5,893 nt of DNA from Burkholderiales bacterium. Its GTDB lineage: Bacteria > Pseudomonadota > Gammaproteobacteria > Burkholderiales > Burkholderiaceae_B. This document shows positions 1 to 5,776 of this stretch, piece after piece. The DNA is taken from positions 1 through 5,893 of the forward strand of contig SXZD01000054.1 in the NCBI GenBank assembly GCA_005788065.1, written 5' to 3'. A model generated the notes under the pieces. That model worked only from the letters and a program-made list of their open reading frames with translations, was not told where the DNA came from and did no database searches. The first letter of the stretch is position 1. Every line of letters starts with the position of its first letter. A program made the position numbers and the translations under genes.

Positions 1-932
1 ATCTCCTTCTGCGCGCCTTCCACGTCCGACAGCTTGACCGGGCCACGGCCTTCGAGGTCTTCCTTGAGCGATTCGGCTGCGCGCGAGGACATGTTCGAGA
101 AAATCTTGTCGCGCAAATCGTCCTGTGCAGCCTTGAGTGCAAGGATGAGCAGGTCGTTGGAGACTTCGCGCAAAATTGCCTGTATGCCGCGGTTGTCGAT
201 TTCGATGATGTTGTCGAAGACGAACATTTCGTCCTGGATCTTTTGCGCCAGTTCCGAGTCGGATTCGCGCACAGCCTCCAGCACGGTCTGGTCGATCCCG
301 CCACCGACAAAGTTGAGGATCTCGGCCGCCACCTTGGTGCCGCCCAGGGTCTGCTTCTTGATCTTTTCGCTGCCGGACATGACTTTGGACAGAACGTTGT
401 TAAGGTCGCGCAGGGCGCTGGGTTGTATGCCTTCCAGTGTGGAAATACGCATGACCACATCGGCGCGCAGACGATCGGAGAAGCGTGCCAGAATGGCGGC
501 CGCATGATCGCGTTCCAGATACACGAGGATGGTGGCAATCACCTGCGGATGCTCGTCACGGATCAGTTCCGAAACGGTTCCGGCGTCCATCCATTTGAGG
601 CCTTCGATGCCCGATGTATCGCTGTCGTGCAGGATGCGGTCGAGCAGCAGATAGGCTTTTTCTTCGCCCAGTGCCTTGGTCAACACACTGCGGATGTAGT
701 TCTGTGAATCCAGACCCAGCGTGCTTTGTCCACGCAGCTTCACCAGAATTTCTTCCAGATATTTTTCAACATCCACCGGCGAGACGTTCTTGATGCGCGA
801 CATGGCCACGCCCACCTGCTGAACCTCTTTGGGGCCGAGGTGTTTCATCACGTTGGCTGCCGGCTCTTCGCCCATCATCAGCAAGATGACGGCGCATTTG
901 TCCAGGGCGGGGTTGGCTTGTTCCTTTGGCAT
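1..932 (-). CDS. fliG: Flagellar motor switch protein FliG (3' end cut by window edge)
   Basis: FliG is the rotor protein of the flagellar C-ring. It binds the FliF tail through its N-terminal domain and meets the stator MotA through its C-terminal domain, so it turns ion flow into torque. I see 310 codons starting MPKEQANPALDK. Family marks are the EHPQ motif of the middle domain (residues 127-130), the MFVF hinge (236-239) and the C-terminal torque helix. The charged torque residues known from E. coli FliG (K264, R281, D288, D289, R297) align here with K267, R284, E291, D292 and K300, so charge is kept at all five. The family is usually about 330 residues, so roughly 20-25 C-terminal residues lie outside the window. 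The ATG at 932 follows the fliF stop by 12 nt and is preceded by a purine-rich AAGGGAAG ribosome binding site, which indicates co-transcription with fliF. The reading is intact within the window. Confidence 0.97.
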   Translation of the reverse strand, partial: MPKEQANPALDKCAVILLMMGEEPAANVMKHLGPKEVQQVGVAMSRIKNVSPVDVEKYLEEILVKLRGQSTLGLDSQNYIRSVLTKALGEEKAYLLLDRILHDSDTSGIEGLKWMDAGTVSELIRDEHPQVIATILVYLERDHAAAILARFSDRLRADVVMRISTLEGIQPSALRDLNNVLSKVMSGSEKIKKQTLGGTKVAAEILNFVGGGIDQTVLEAVRESDSELAQKIQDEMFVFDNIIEIDNRGIQAILREVSNDLLILALKAAQDDLRDKIFSNMSSRAAESLKEDLEGRGPVKLSDVEGAQKE

Positions 933-944
933 GGTCTTCTTCCC

Positions 945-2780
945 TTATTCCCCGGTCATCCATTCCTTGATCACCACCGCAACCAGTTGCGGATACTGCT
1001 CGGTGATCATCAGCAGTTCGTCGAGTTTCTTCTTGATCGGGTCTTCTTTCGGCGCTGCCGGTACGGGCTCGCCATCCGGCCCGATGGTGATCGCCTGTCC
1101 GTCCGGTCCAACCACGGTGGTGGTTCCTTCTGCGAGTTGATCGAGTATCTGTTGGTCGCCCGAGTCGCCACCGACGGTGGTTTCCAGACGCTGACGCTCC
1201 GGTGGCAGCAGGATGTCGGCATCTGCATCTTCGCCTTCGATCACCTCGGTGACCACGACAGGTTGCTTGAGCATCGGGCGTACCAGACCGAAGATGAGCG
1301 CGGTGGTGATGAGCGCAACAGCCAGGGGAATGCCAAAGCTGCGGGCCAGTTCGATGGTTTCGGGCTGACGCCAGACCGGCAGCGGTTTTTCTTCAACTTT
1401 GTTGAATGGCTGGTTGATGACGTTGACCGTGTCGCCGCGATCCTTGCTGTAGCCGATGGCTTCTTTCACCAATGCGCTGATCTGCTCGATTTCGGCGGCG
1501 GTCAGTGGAACCTGCTTGGTGCCTTCGGGGTCAGTCACGCTGCGATAGTTGACGGCGACACCCGCCGACACACGCTTGAGCGTGGTGGTCTGCCCCTTGG
1601 TGGTGCGCACGACCTTGTCGACTTCATAGTTGATGATGCTTTCTTTTTTCTGGCCAGCCAATGCGGCTGCGGCAGCTGCATTCGCGCTGATGCCGGCCTG
1701 CGGATTGTTGGCAATGGGGGCAGCGCCGGCATTGGGCGGTTGGTTGCTCAGCGTACCGGGCACACCGGCCGGTGTGCTCGGATCGCGCTCGCTGCTTTCA
1801 AGGCTTTGCTGGCTGCGCACGGCCGCTGCAGTGGGGTCGAGGTTGGGTTTGTAGTTCTCTGACACCTGATCAGTTTGGGAAAAATCGAATTCGGCCGTGA
1901 CGGCCACCTTGACGTTGTCCTCACCAAAAATCGGCTTGAGGATGTCGGTGACACGTTTGTTGTAGTCGTTCTCGAAGCTGCGCACAAAGGACATCTGCTT
2001 CACGTCCATGTTCTGCGCCTGATTGTCGTTGCCGGCCGTCAGGATCTCGCCATCCTGGTCAACCACGGTCACATTCTTGGGTGTGAGGTCGGGCAGGCTG
2101 GAGGCCACCAGATGCACGATGCCCTGCACCTGTGTGCGTTCCAGCAGGCGACCCTGTACGAGTGTCAGCACCACCGACGCAGTAGGCTTTTGCTGGTCGC
2201 GCAAAAAGATGGAAGGCTTGGGGATGGCCAGATGCACACGGGCGGAATGCACGGCGCCCAGGCTCATGATGGAGCGGGACAGTTCGCCTTCGAGTGCGCG
2301 CTGGTAATTCACGTGTTCCTGGAACTGGGTGACACCGAGTTTCTGGTTTTCCATCAATTCAAAGCCGACCACAGAGCCCTTGGGCAGCCCCTGGGAGGCC
2401 AGTTTGAGGCGGGTATCGTGCACTTTCTCGGCAGGAACCGTGATGGCGCGATGCTTCTCGTCGTACTTGTGGGGAACTGCCATCTGAGTGAGCGCAGCGC
2501 CAATGTTGCCACCGTCTGCATCACTTACACCGGAGAACAGCACTTTGTAGTCGGGTGCACGATTCCACAGGATCATGGTGGCAATCAGGGCGATGACAAC
2601 GGGAATGGTGGCCAGCAGGGCTATCTTGTTGCGCTGGGGCAGGTCTGCAATGCCCTTGAACACGCGGTCCATGGGATTGGGTTTCGCGCCGGCTGCGGGG
2701 CCCGCAACAGGTGCGGCGCCGTCTGCGGGCGGCAGGTCGGCTGGTGTCAGCAGCTCGTTTGCGGTTTGTGCGTCGGCCAT
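945..2780 (-). CDS. fliF: Flagellar MS-ring protein FliF
   Basis: FliF oligomerises in the inner membrane to form the MS ring, the base on which the rod, export gate and C-ring assemble. From the ATG at 2780 it is 611 residues. Visible order: a Pro/Ala-rich cytoplasmic N-terminus (1-45); a transmembrane helix (about 53-72); YscJ/FliF ring-building domains (about 77-250) with the typical 'VHLAIPKPS' (182-190) and 'SSLPDLTPKNVTVVDQDG' stretches; a further periplasmic domain interrupted by a Ser/Pro/Ala-rich loop (about 315-378), as expected for the beta-collar; a second transmembrane helix (about 483-505); and a cytoplasmic tail ending in an acidic/hydrophobic FliG-binding helix (580-611). In-frame starts also exist at ATG 2789 (614 aa) and TTG 2792 (615 aa). 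None has a clear Shine-Dalgarno at normal spacing, so the exact start is uncertain. It is longer than the roughly 550-560 residues of enteric FliF, partly because of a low-complexity insert at 535-580. Confidence 0.96.
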   Translation of the reverse strand: MADAQTANELLTPADLPPADGAAPVAGPAAGAKPNPMDRVFKGIADLPQRNKIALLATIPVVIALIATMILWNRAPDYKVLFSGVSDADGGNIGAALTQMAVPHKYDEKHRAITVPAEKVHDTRLKLASQGLPKGSVVGFELMENQKLGVTQFQEHVNYQRALEGELSRSIMSLGAVHSARVHLAIPKPSIFLRDQQKPTASVVLTLVQGRLLERTQVQGIVHLVASSLPDLTPKNVTVVDQDGEILTAGNDNQAQNMDVKQMSFVRSFENDYNKRVTDILKPIFGEDNVKVAVTAEFDFSQTDQVSENYKPNLDPTAAAVRSQQSLESSERDPSTPAGVPGTLSNQPPNAGAAPIANNPQAGISANAAAAAALAGQKKESIINYEVDKVVRTTKGQTTTLKRVSAGVAVNYRSVTDPEGTKQVPLTAAEIEQISALVKEAIGYSKDRGDTVNVINQPFNKVEEKPLPVWRQPETIELARSFGIPLAVALITTALIFGLVRPMLKQPVVVTEVIEGEDADADILLPPERQRLETTVGGDSGDQQILDQLAEGTTTVVGPDGQAITIGPDGEPVPAAPKEDPIKKKLDELLMITEQYPQLVAVVIKEWMTGE

Positions 2781-2856
2781 GGCGTGCATCAATCGGTGTC
2801 TGTGTCGACCTATTGTTGCTCCGGCGCGCGAAAGACCTAAGGCAAAAAAAGGCGGG

Positions 2857-2883
2857 TTATCGGCGCTTAATTTTGTTTCTTGA
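2857..2883 (-). promoter_or_regulatory. Sigma-28 (FliA)-type promoter for fliFG
   Basis: Reading leftwards on the minus strand, TCAAG (2883-2879) is followed by 14 nt and then GCCGATAA (2864-2857). The -10 element is an exact match to the flagellar sigma-28 consensus GCCGATAA. The -35 and the spacing fit the TAAAG or TCAAG plus 14 nt arrangement known for FliA promoters. Transcription would begin near 2850, giving an untranslated leader of about 60-70 nt before fliF. I found no other GCCGATAA in the window on either strand. The match is seen in the sequence; its use in the cell is inferred. Confidence 0.75.
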
Positions 2884-2893
2884 GGGTCTTTGA

Positions 2894-2918
2894 CTTTAAT
2901 TTACAAAATAAATTGAAG
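2894..2918. repeat. AT-rich 25-bp inverted repeat in the fliF/fliE divergent region
   Basis: The arm CTTTAATTTA (2894-2903) and the arm TAAATTGAAG (2909-2918) are reverse complements except for one position, around a 5-nt spacer CAAAA. The inner six base pairs on each side match perfectly. It lies just upstream of the -35 of the sigma-28-type promoter toward fliF and about 100 bp upstream of fliE. That would suit a dimeric regulator acting on one or both divergent genes. I do not recognise it as the site of a named regulator. AT-rich palindromes of this size can arise by chance. Confidence 0.4.
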
Positions 2919-3010
2919 AAGAGGCCTTTTGTGTCGCTGTTTTCAGCCGTGTGCGGTGTTCAAACAGGGGTGTGTGACGGACAATTTGCACATCAGAACA
3001 GATGTTGCAC

Positions 3011-3016
3011 AGGGGG
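3011..3016 (+). promoter_or_regulatory. Ribosome binding site of fliE
   Basis: AGGGGG followed by AAGCG places a strong Shine-Dalgarno 5 nt before the ATG at 3022. This decides the fliE start against the longer in-frame extension to 2929, which has no family similarity in its upstream residues. Confidence 0.8.
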
Positions 3017-3021
3017 AAGCG

Positions 3022-3411
3022 ATGAACCGCATCATGCCGCCCATCGCCATGACACCAACCACACAGAGCACGCCGATCGCCGGTGGTGCCAATGCACTGC
3101 AGCGGGCTGCCCAGAATGCGGCCAAGCTGGCCGGTGGTGCAGGTGGACTGAACGCAGCCCAGCCGGTCGGGCAGAACAACAAGGCCGCACCGGACTTCAC
3201 CAGTTTGCTGGGCAATATGCTGACCGAGGTCAGTGCTGCGCAGGCCAAGTCGTCTGACATGAACCGCCGTCTGCAGATGGGCGACCCCAAAGCCACCATT
3301 GAAGATACCGTGCTGGCCATGAACACCGCGAGTGTGCAGTTTCAGATGGTGGTGCAGGTAAGAAACAAACTGGTGCAGTCATATACCGACATCATGAACA
3401 TGCCAGTGTGA
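3022..3411 (+). CDS. fliE: Flagellar hook-basal body protein FliE
   Basis: FliE is the small periplasmic adaptor that joins the MS ring (FliF) to the proximal rod. It is among the first proteins exported by the flagellar type III apparatus. The product is 129 residues. The C-terminal half carries the family pattern: 'FTSLLGNML' (59-67), 'GDPKATIEDTVLAMNTASVQF' (about 87-107) and the closing block 'VQVRNKLVQSYTDIMNM' (111-127), which is the best conserved part of FliE. The N-terminal 55 or so residues are Ala/Gly/Gln-rich and probably disordered, making it longer than the roughly 104 residues of enteric FliE. It is a single gene, divergent from fliF and convergent with the PilZ gene, so it needs its own promoter. 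The DNA just upstream holds no convincing one. The start at 3022 is fixed by a strong Shine-Dalgarno. Confidence 0.94.
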   Translation: MNRIMPPIAMTPTTQSTPIAGGANALQRAAQNAAKLAGGAGGLNAAQPVGQNNKAAPDFTSLLGNMLTEVSAAQAKSSDMNRRLQMGDPKATIEDTVLAMNTASVQFQMVVQVRNKLVQSYTDIMNMPV

Positions 3412-3436
3412 AAGAACGTTAAAACGACGCTTGGGC

Positions 3437-4153
3437 TCAGCCTGCCTTTTTCTGTTTCTGCTGTGCGTCATTGACGAAGCGCTGGATCGTGGCCTCCTGT
3501 TCAAACGGCAGGTCGACGAAGCGGCATCCCGCTTTCATGATGGTGGGCTTGGGTGCGCTCTTGGGGTGCGACACCGTGCGTACCTCCAGCACAGCCTGAA
3601 TCTCTTCTTCTTCCGGCACCTTGATGAACACATGCGGAATGATGGCCTGCGGTTTGAGCATGGGCATGTCGCGCGAGTCGAACATGAATGAACATCCGCC
3701 CACACTGACGTCATGTAAATTTTTGCGCAACCAGTAACGGCCGTCCATAGAGGCGCGGATAGTGATCGGTGTCTCCGGGCAAGTGCTGATGCGAAATGCG
3801 CTACGGCGCTGTATGCGGTAGAGGTTGCGTGGTATGGCCAACAGCAGTTCGTAGAATTCGCCGTTGGGTCCGGCCTTGGTGGCTACCGTATCGAACTGTA
3901 TCTTGATCAGGCGCTTGGTGTGTGAAATGCGGATCGGTGTCGGTGCCGGCTGACGGCTTGCCTCTGGTATTGGCAGGCGCAGATAAAAAGTGCCTGATGC
4001 CTCGTCGAGCTGCTCCATGGCGGCATGCCACATTTTGCCGGGTGCGCGCAGAAACTCGATGTCCAGCGGTGCACGGTCTTCACTGAGTTCGCGGATGCTG
4101 GCCCAGACATCGCTGGGCGTTTTGACTTTGAAGCTTTCGAGGTTGTCCGTCAT
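3437..4153 (-). CDS. YcgR-like flagellar brake protein with PilZ domain
   Basis: Predicted cytoplasmic cyclic di-GMP receptor of 238 residues, close to the roughly 244 of E. coli YcgR. The N-terminal part (about 10-110) resembles the YcgR-type PilZN beta domain. The C-terminal part is a PilZ domain with both ligand motifs: RxxxR as R117-SAF-R121 and DxSxxG as D148-VSVG-G153. In characterised YcgR proteins the ligand-bound form contacts FliG/FliM or MotA and slows or biases the motor. That role here is inferred from motifs and from the flagellar location. It is the last gene of the minus-strand run fliK, flhB-like, PilZ, with its ATG 14 nt after the preceding stop (4168). An in-frame GTG at 4171 would add six residues. 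Neither start has a clear Shine-Dalgarno, so translational coupling is possible. It converges on fliE with 25 nt between stop codons. Confidence 0.88.
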   Translation of the reverse strand: MTDNLESFKVKTPSDVWASIRELSEDRAPLDIEFLRAPGKMWHAAMEQLDEASGTFYLRLPIPEASRQPAPTPIRISHTKRLIKIQFDTVATKAGPNGEFYELLLAIPRNLYRIQRRSAFRISTCPETPITIRASMDGRYWLRKNLHDVSVGGCSFMFDSRDMPMLKPQAIIPHVFIKVPEEEEIQAVLEVRTVSHPKSAPKPTIMKAGCRFVDLPFEQEATIQRFVNDAQQKQKKAG

Positions 4154-4167
4154 GGCGTGTGCTGCAT

Positions 4168-4476
4168 TCACTTCTGGTGCGGTGGATTGTTCATGTCGAC
4201 CATCCGGTTTTCCATGCGATACACCCAAGCCAGCAGTTCAGCCACTGCGGTATACAGCCCGGGCGGAATGTGCCGATCCAGGTCAACCTGCATCAGCAGC
4301 GAGACCAGTTCGCGCGATTCATGCACGAATATACCCGACTCTTTTGCCTTGCGGATGATCTGCTCGGCCACCAGTCCCTTGCCTTTTGCCACCACGCGCG
4401 GAGCCGACTGTCCTCCACCATAGGCCAGTGCAACAGCCAGTGCGCGGGCGTCCTGCGGTGTCTGTTCGTCAGCCAT
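4168..4476 (-). CDS. fhlB: FlhB C-terminal-like export switch protein (FhlB/YlqH type)
   Basis: A 102-residue protein that resembles only the cytoplasmic C-terminal domain of FlhB/YscU, the part of the flagellar type III gate that changes substrate specificity from rod/hook to filament. Recognisable pieces are 'AVALAYGGGQSAPRVVAKGKG' (about 14-34), 'AEQIIRKAKESGIFVHES' (37-54), the 'LMQVDLDRHIPPGLYTAVAE' segment (61-80) and 'LLAWVYRME' (81-89). It has no transmembrane helices and no NPTH autocleavage site before the domain, so it is a soluble stand-alone paralogue rather than a truncated FlhB. The ATG at 4476 lies inside the end of fliK (8-nt overlap, ATGGCTGA), so translation is probably coupled. 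FliK is the natural partner of the FlhB C-domain, which fits the pairing. A longer in-frame extension to 4521 is less likely because its added residues do not look like the family. The exact function of such paralogues is poorly defined. Confidence 0.87.
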   Translation of the reverse strand: MADEQTPQDARALAVALAYGGGQSAPRVVAKGKGLVAEQIIRKAKESGIFVHESRELVSLLMQVDLDRHIPPGLYTAVAELLAWVYRMENRMVDMNNPPHQK

Positions 4477-5701
4477 TGCCGTCTTTCTGCTGCCGGTCGT
4501 CCTGGGCTGCAGCCTGTGCATTCAATGAAAGTCCGGCTGCACTCATCGCTTCCATCAACTCAGGAAATGCAGCACTCACCACCCCGCGCGTTTGCTCATC
4601 TGTCTTGACCACGACATTGCACTGATTGCCCATTAGCGTGATGCGCAGCTCAAGCGGCCCGAGTTGCGGCAGATCCATTCGCAGGGTGGCAAACCATGCC
4701 GGTATCTGTTTGGTTTCTTTCTGCCGTCGCTGTTCCGGTTCGATCGTCAGCGATACCCGGTCATTGAAAAACCCCGGCAGCGTCATGTGCATGGCGGGCC
4801 GTTCCAGTTGACCTAACTGTGCAGCCACCACGCGTGTGGATTCGCGGGGCTGATCGGTGCCGGGCGTGTCGCCATCATCCAGCACATCTTCCGGTCCCCA
4901 ACTGTTTTGCGGTTCGTTACGGATATCGTCTTCGCTGCGTTGGCCCTCATTCCATTCCTGCAGATGGGCTTCATAAAACAGTCCGCTGTTTTCAATCGAT
5001 TTGACCATGTCGGCAATGGTCTGTGCCGCATAGCGTGCGATGGCCTGATCGACGGTGTCGGTACCGGCCACACCACTGCTGCCAGCCCCTTCTACGTTGT
5101 TGAAGAGCGATGCCGATCCGCCGCGCGAGCTGGCGCCCGGCATGCCGCCTTCGGAGAAGCGGTCGTCTGCAGCCGAACCGACAGCGATGGTAAAAGGCGC
5201 ATCAGCGCTGCTGTCCAGACGGCTGAGGGCACCGAGAAGACGCCCTGTGTCGGAGAGTCGCTGGTCCGTCGAAGGGGTACCGGCTGCATCGCCGCTGCGT
5301 GAGGGCAGGGCGGCATCGCTTCTGAGTGCTTCGGTATTGCGACTTGATGCACCGCGTTCGACAGAGCCGCCGCGGATGGTCAGTGAGGCCGGGTCATCGG
5401 GCATGTCTTCGGTGCGGAAGTTGATCAGCACCGTGTCGCCGGGGTTTTGTCCGGATGGCAGATTTTTGAGCCGGACTTCCATGGGTGTGCCGCGCACTTC
5501 GATCTGCGCAAGGCCACCGGCAGACAGGTTGATCAGGCGGGCGGCAGTGGTCTGTCCTGCAAGTTGCTGCAATGTGCCGGTGGCCAGTTGGCGGGGAAGT
5601 ATGGCAATGATGGGCGCAAATCCGCCGCCGCTGGCGATGCGATCGCCTACGGCGCCGGGACCACGGGTTCCGGGGGTTTGCGGGCCGATGGCCTGTACCA
5701 T
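4469..5701 (-). CDS. fliK: Flagellar hook-length control protein FliK
   Basis: FliK is exported during hook growth, acts as a molecular ruler, and signals FlhB to switch to filament-type substrates. The protein has 410 residues, a usual FliK length. The N-terminal 110 residues contain hydrophobic and beta-like segments. Residues about 110-290 are rich in Ser, Gly, Asp and Ala and look largely disordered, with an embedded helix 'MVKSIENSGLFYEAHLQEW' (232-250) typical of betaproteobacterial FliK. The C-terminal part (about 335-400) is the Flg_hook domain: 'LPQLGPLELRITLMGNQCNVVV' (344-365), then 'AAFPELMEAMSAAGLSL' (377-393), matching the LGxVEV and LxxxLxxxG pattern of that family. The ATG at 5701 follows AGGGAG (5716-5711) at 9-nt spacing. 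It is first in the run fliK, flhB-like, PilZ and overlaps the second gene by 8 nt. Sequence divergence in FliK is normal, so the call rests on the C-terminal domain, the central helix and the context. Confidence 0.9.
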   Translation of the reverse strand: MVQAIGPQTPGTRGPGAVGDRIASGGGFAPIIAILPRQLATGTLQQLAGQTTAARLINLSAGGLAQIEVRGTPMEVRLKNLPSGQNPGDTVLINFRTEDMPDDPASLTIRGGSVERGASSRNTEALRSDAALPSRSGDAAGTPSTDQRLSDTGRLLGALSRLDSSADAPFTIAVGSAADDRFSEGGMPGASSRGGSASLFNNVEGAGSSGVAGTDTVDQAIARYAAQTIADMVKSIENSGLFYEAHLQEWNEGQRSEDDIRNEPQNSWGPEDVLDDGDTPGTDQPRESTRVVAAQLGQLERPAMHMTLPGFFNDRVSLTIEPEQRRQKETKQIPAWFATLRMDLPQLGPLELRITLMGNQCNVVVKTDEQTRGVVSAAFPELMEAMSAAGLSLNAQAAAQDDRQQKDGNG

Positions 5702-5710
5702 GCGCGCTGT

Positions 5711-5716
5711 CTCCCT
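5711..5716 (-). promoter_or_regulatory. Ribosome binding site of fliK
   Basis: Reading on the minus strand, AGGGAG sits 9 nt before the ATG at 5701, supporting that start. The 75-bp gap between this gene and the stop at 5777 shows no convincing promoter. Its best match is a TTGACG with a poor -10, so fliK may be read through from the gene upstream. Confidence 0.65.
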
Positions 5717-5776
5717 GCTGTGTGCACAGTTTTTGACAGTCTGTGCGTTTGGCGTTGGGACGTCAAGACAGTGTTT

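Noticed and set aside
726..1862. Long plus-strand open frame (378 codons) antisense to fliG and fliF
   Set aside because: It lies entirely opposite two unmistakable flagellar genes. Its His/Phe/Gly/Asp-rich composition is the usual result of reading the complement of GC-rich codons, and it shows no domain.
1875..2840. Plus-strand open frame of 321 codons antisense to fliF
   Set aside because: It is a shadow of fliF with no recognisable family. It would also run through the fliF start and leader.
2890..2918. TTGACT as a sigma-70 -35 for fliE
   Set aside because: At 17-nt spacing the -10 would be TTGAAG, a poor match. The better TAAATT is only 13 nt away, too close.
3412..3450. Possible terminator between the convergent fliE and PilZ genes (GGC-TCA-GCC followed by a T-rich stretch)
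   Set aside because: The stem is only three to four base pairs, the loop is minimal, and the T-rich stretch lies inside the PilZ coding end. It is not a credible intrinsic terminator.
4175..4186. NPPH near the end of the FlhB-like protein (residues 97-100), resembling the NPTH autocleavage motif of FlhB
   Set aside because: In FlhB the cleavage site precedes the C-terminal domain. Here the tetrapeptide is at the extreme C-terminus and lacks the Thr, so it is coincidental.
5735..5770. Possible sigma-70 promoter for fliK (TTGACG with CAGACT 17 nt downstream on the minus strand)
   Set aside because: The -10 matches only three of six consensus bases. It could be a chance hit in a short gap that is probably transcribed from upstream.
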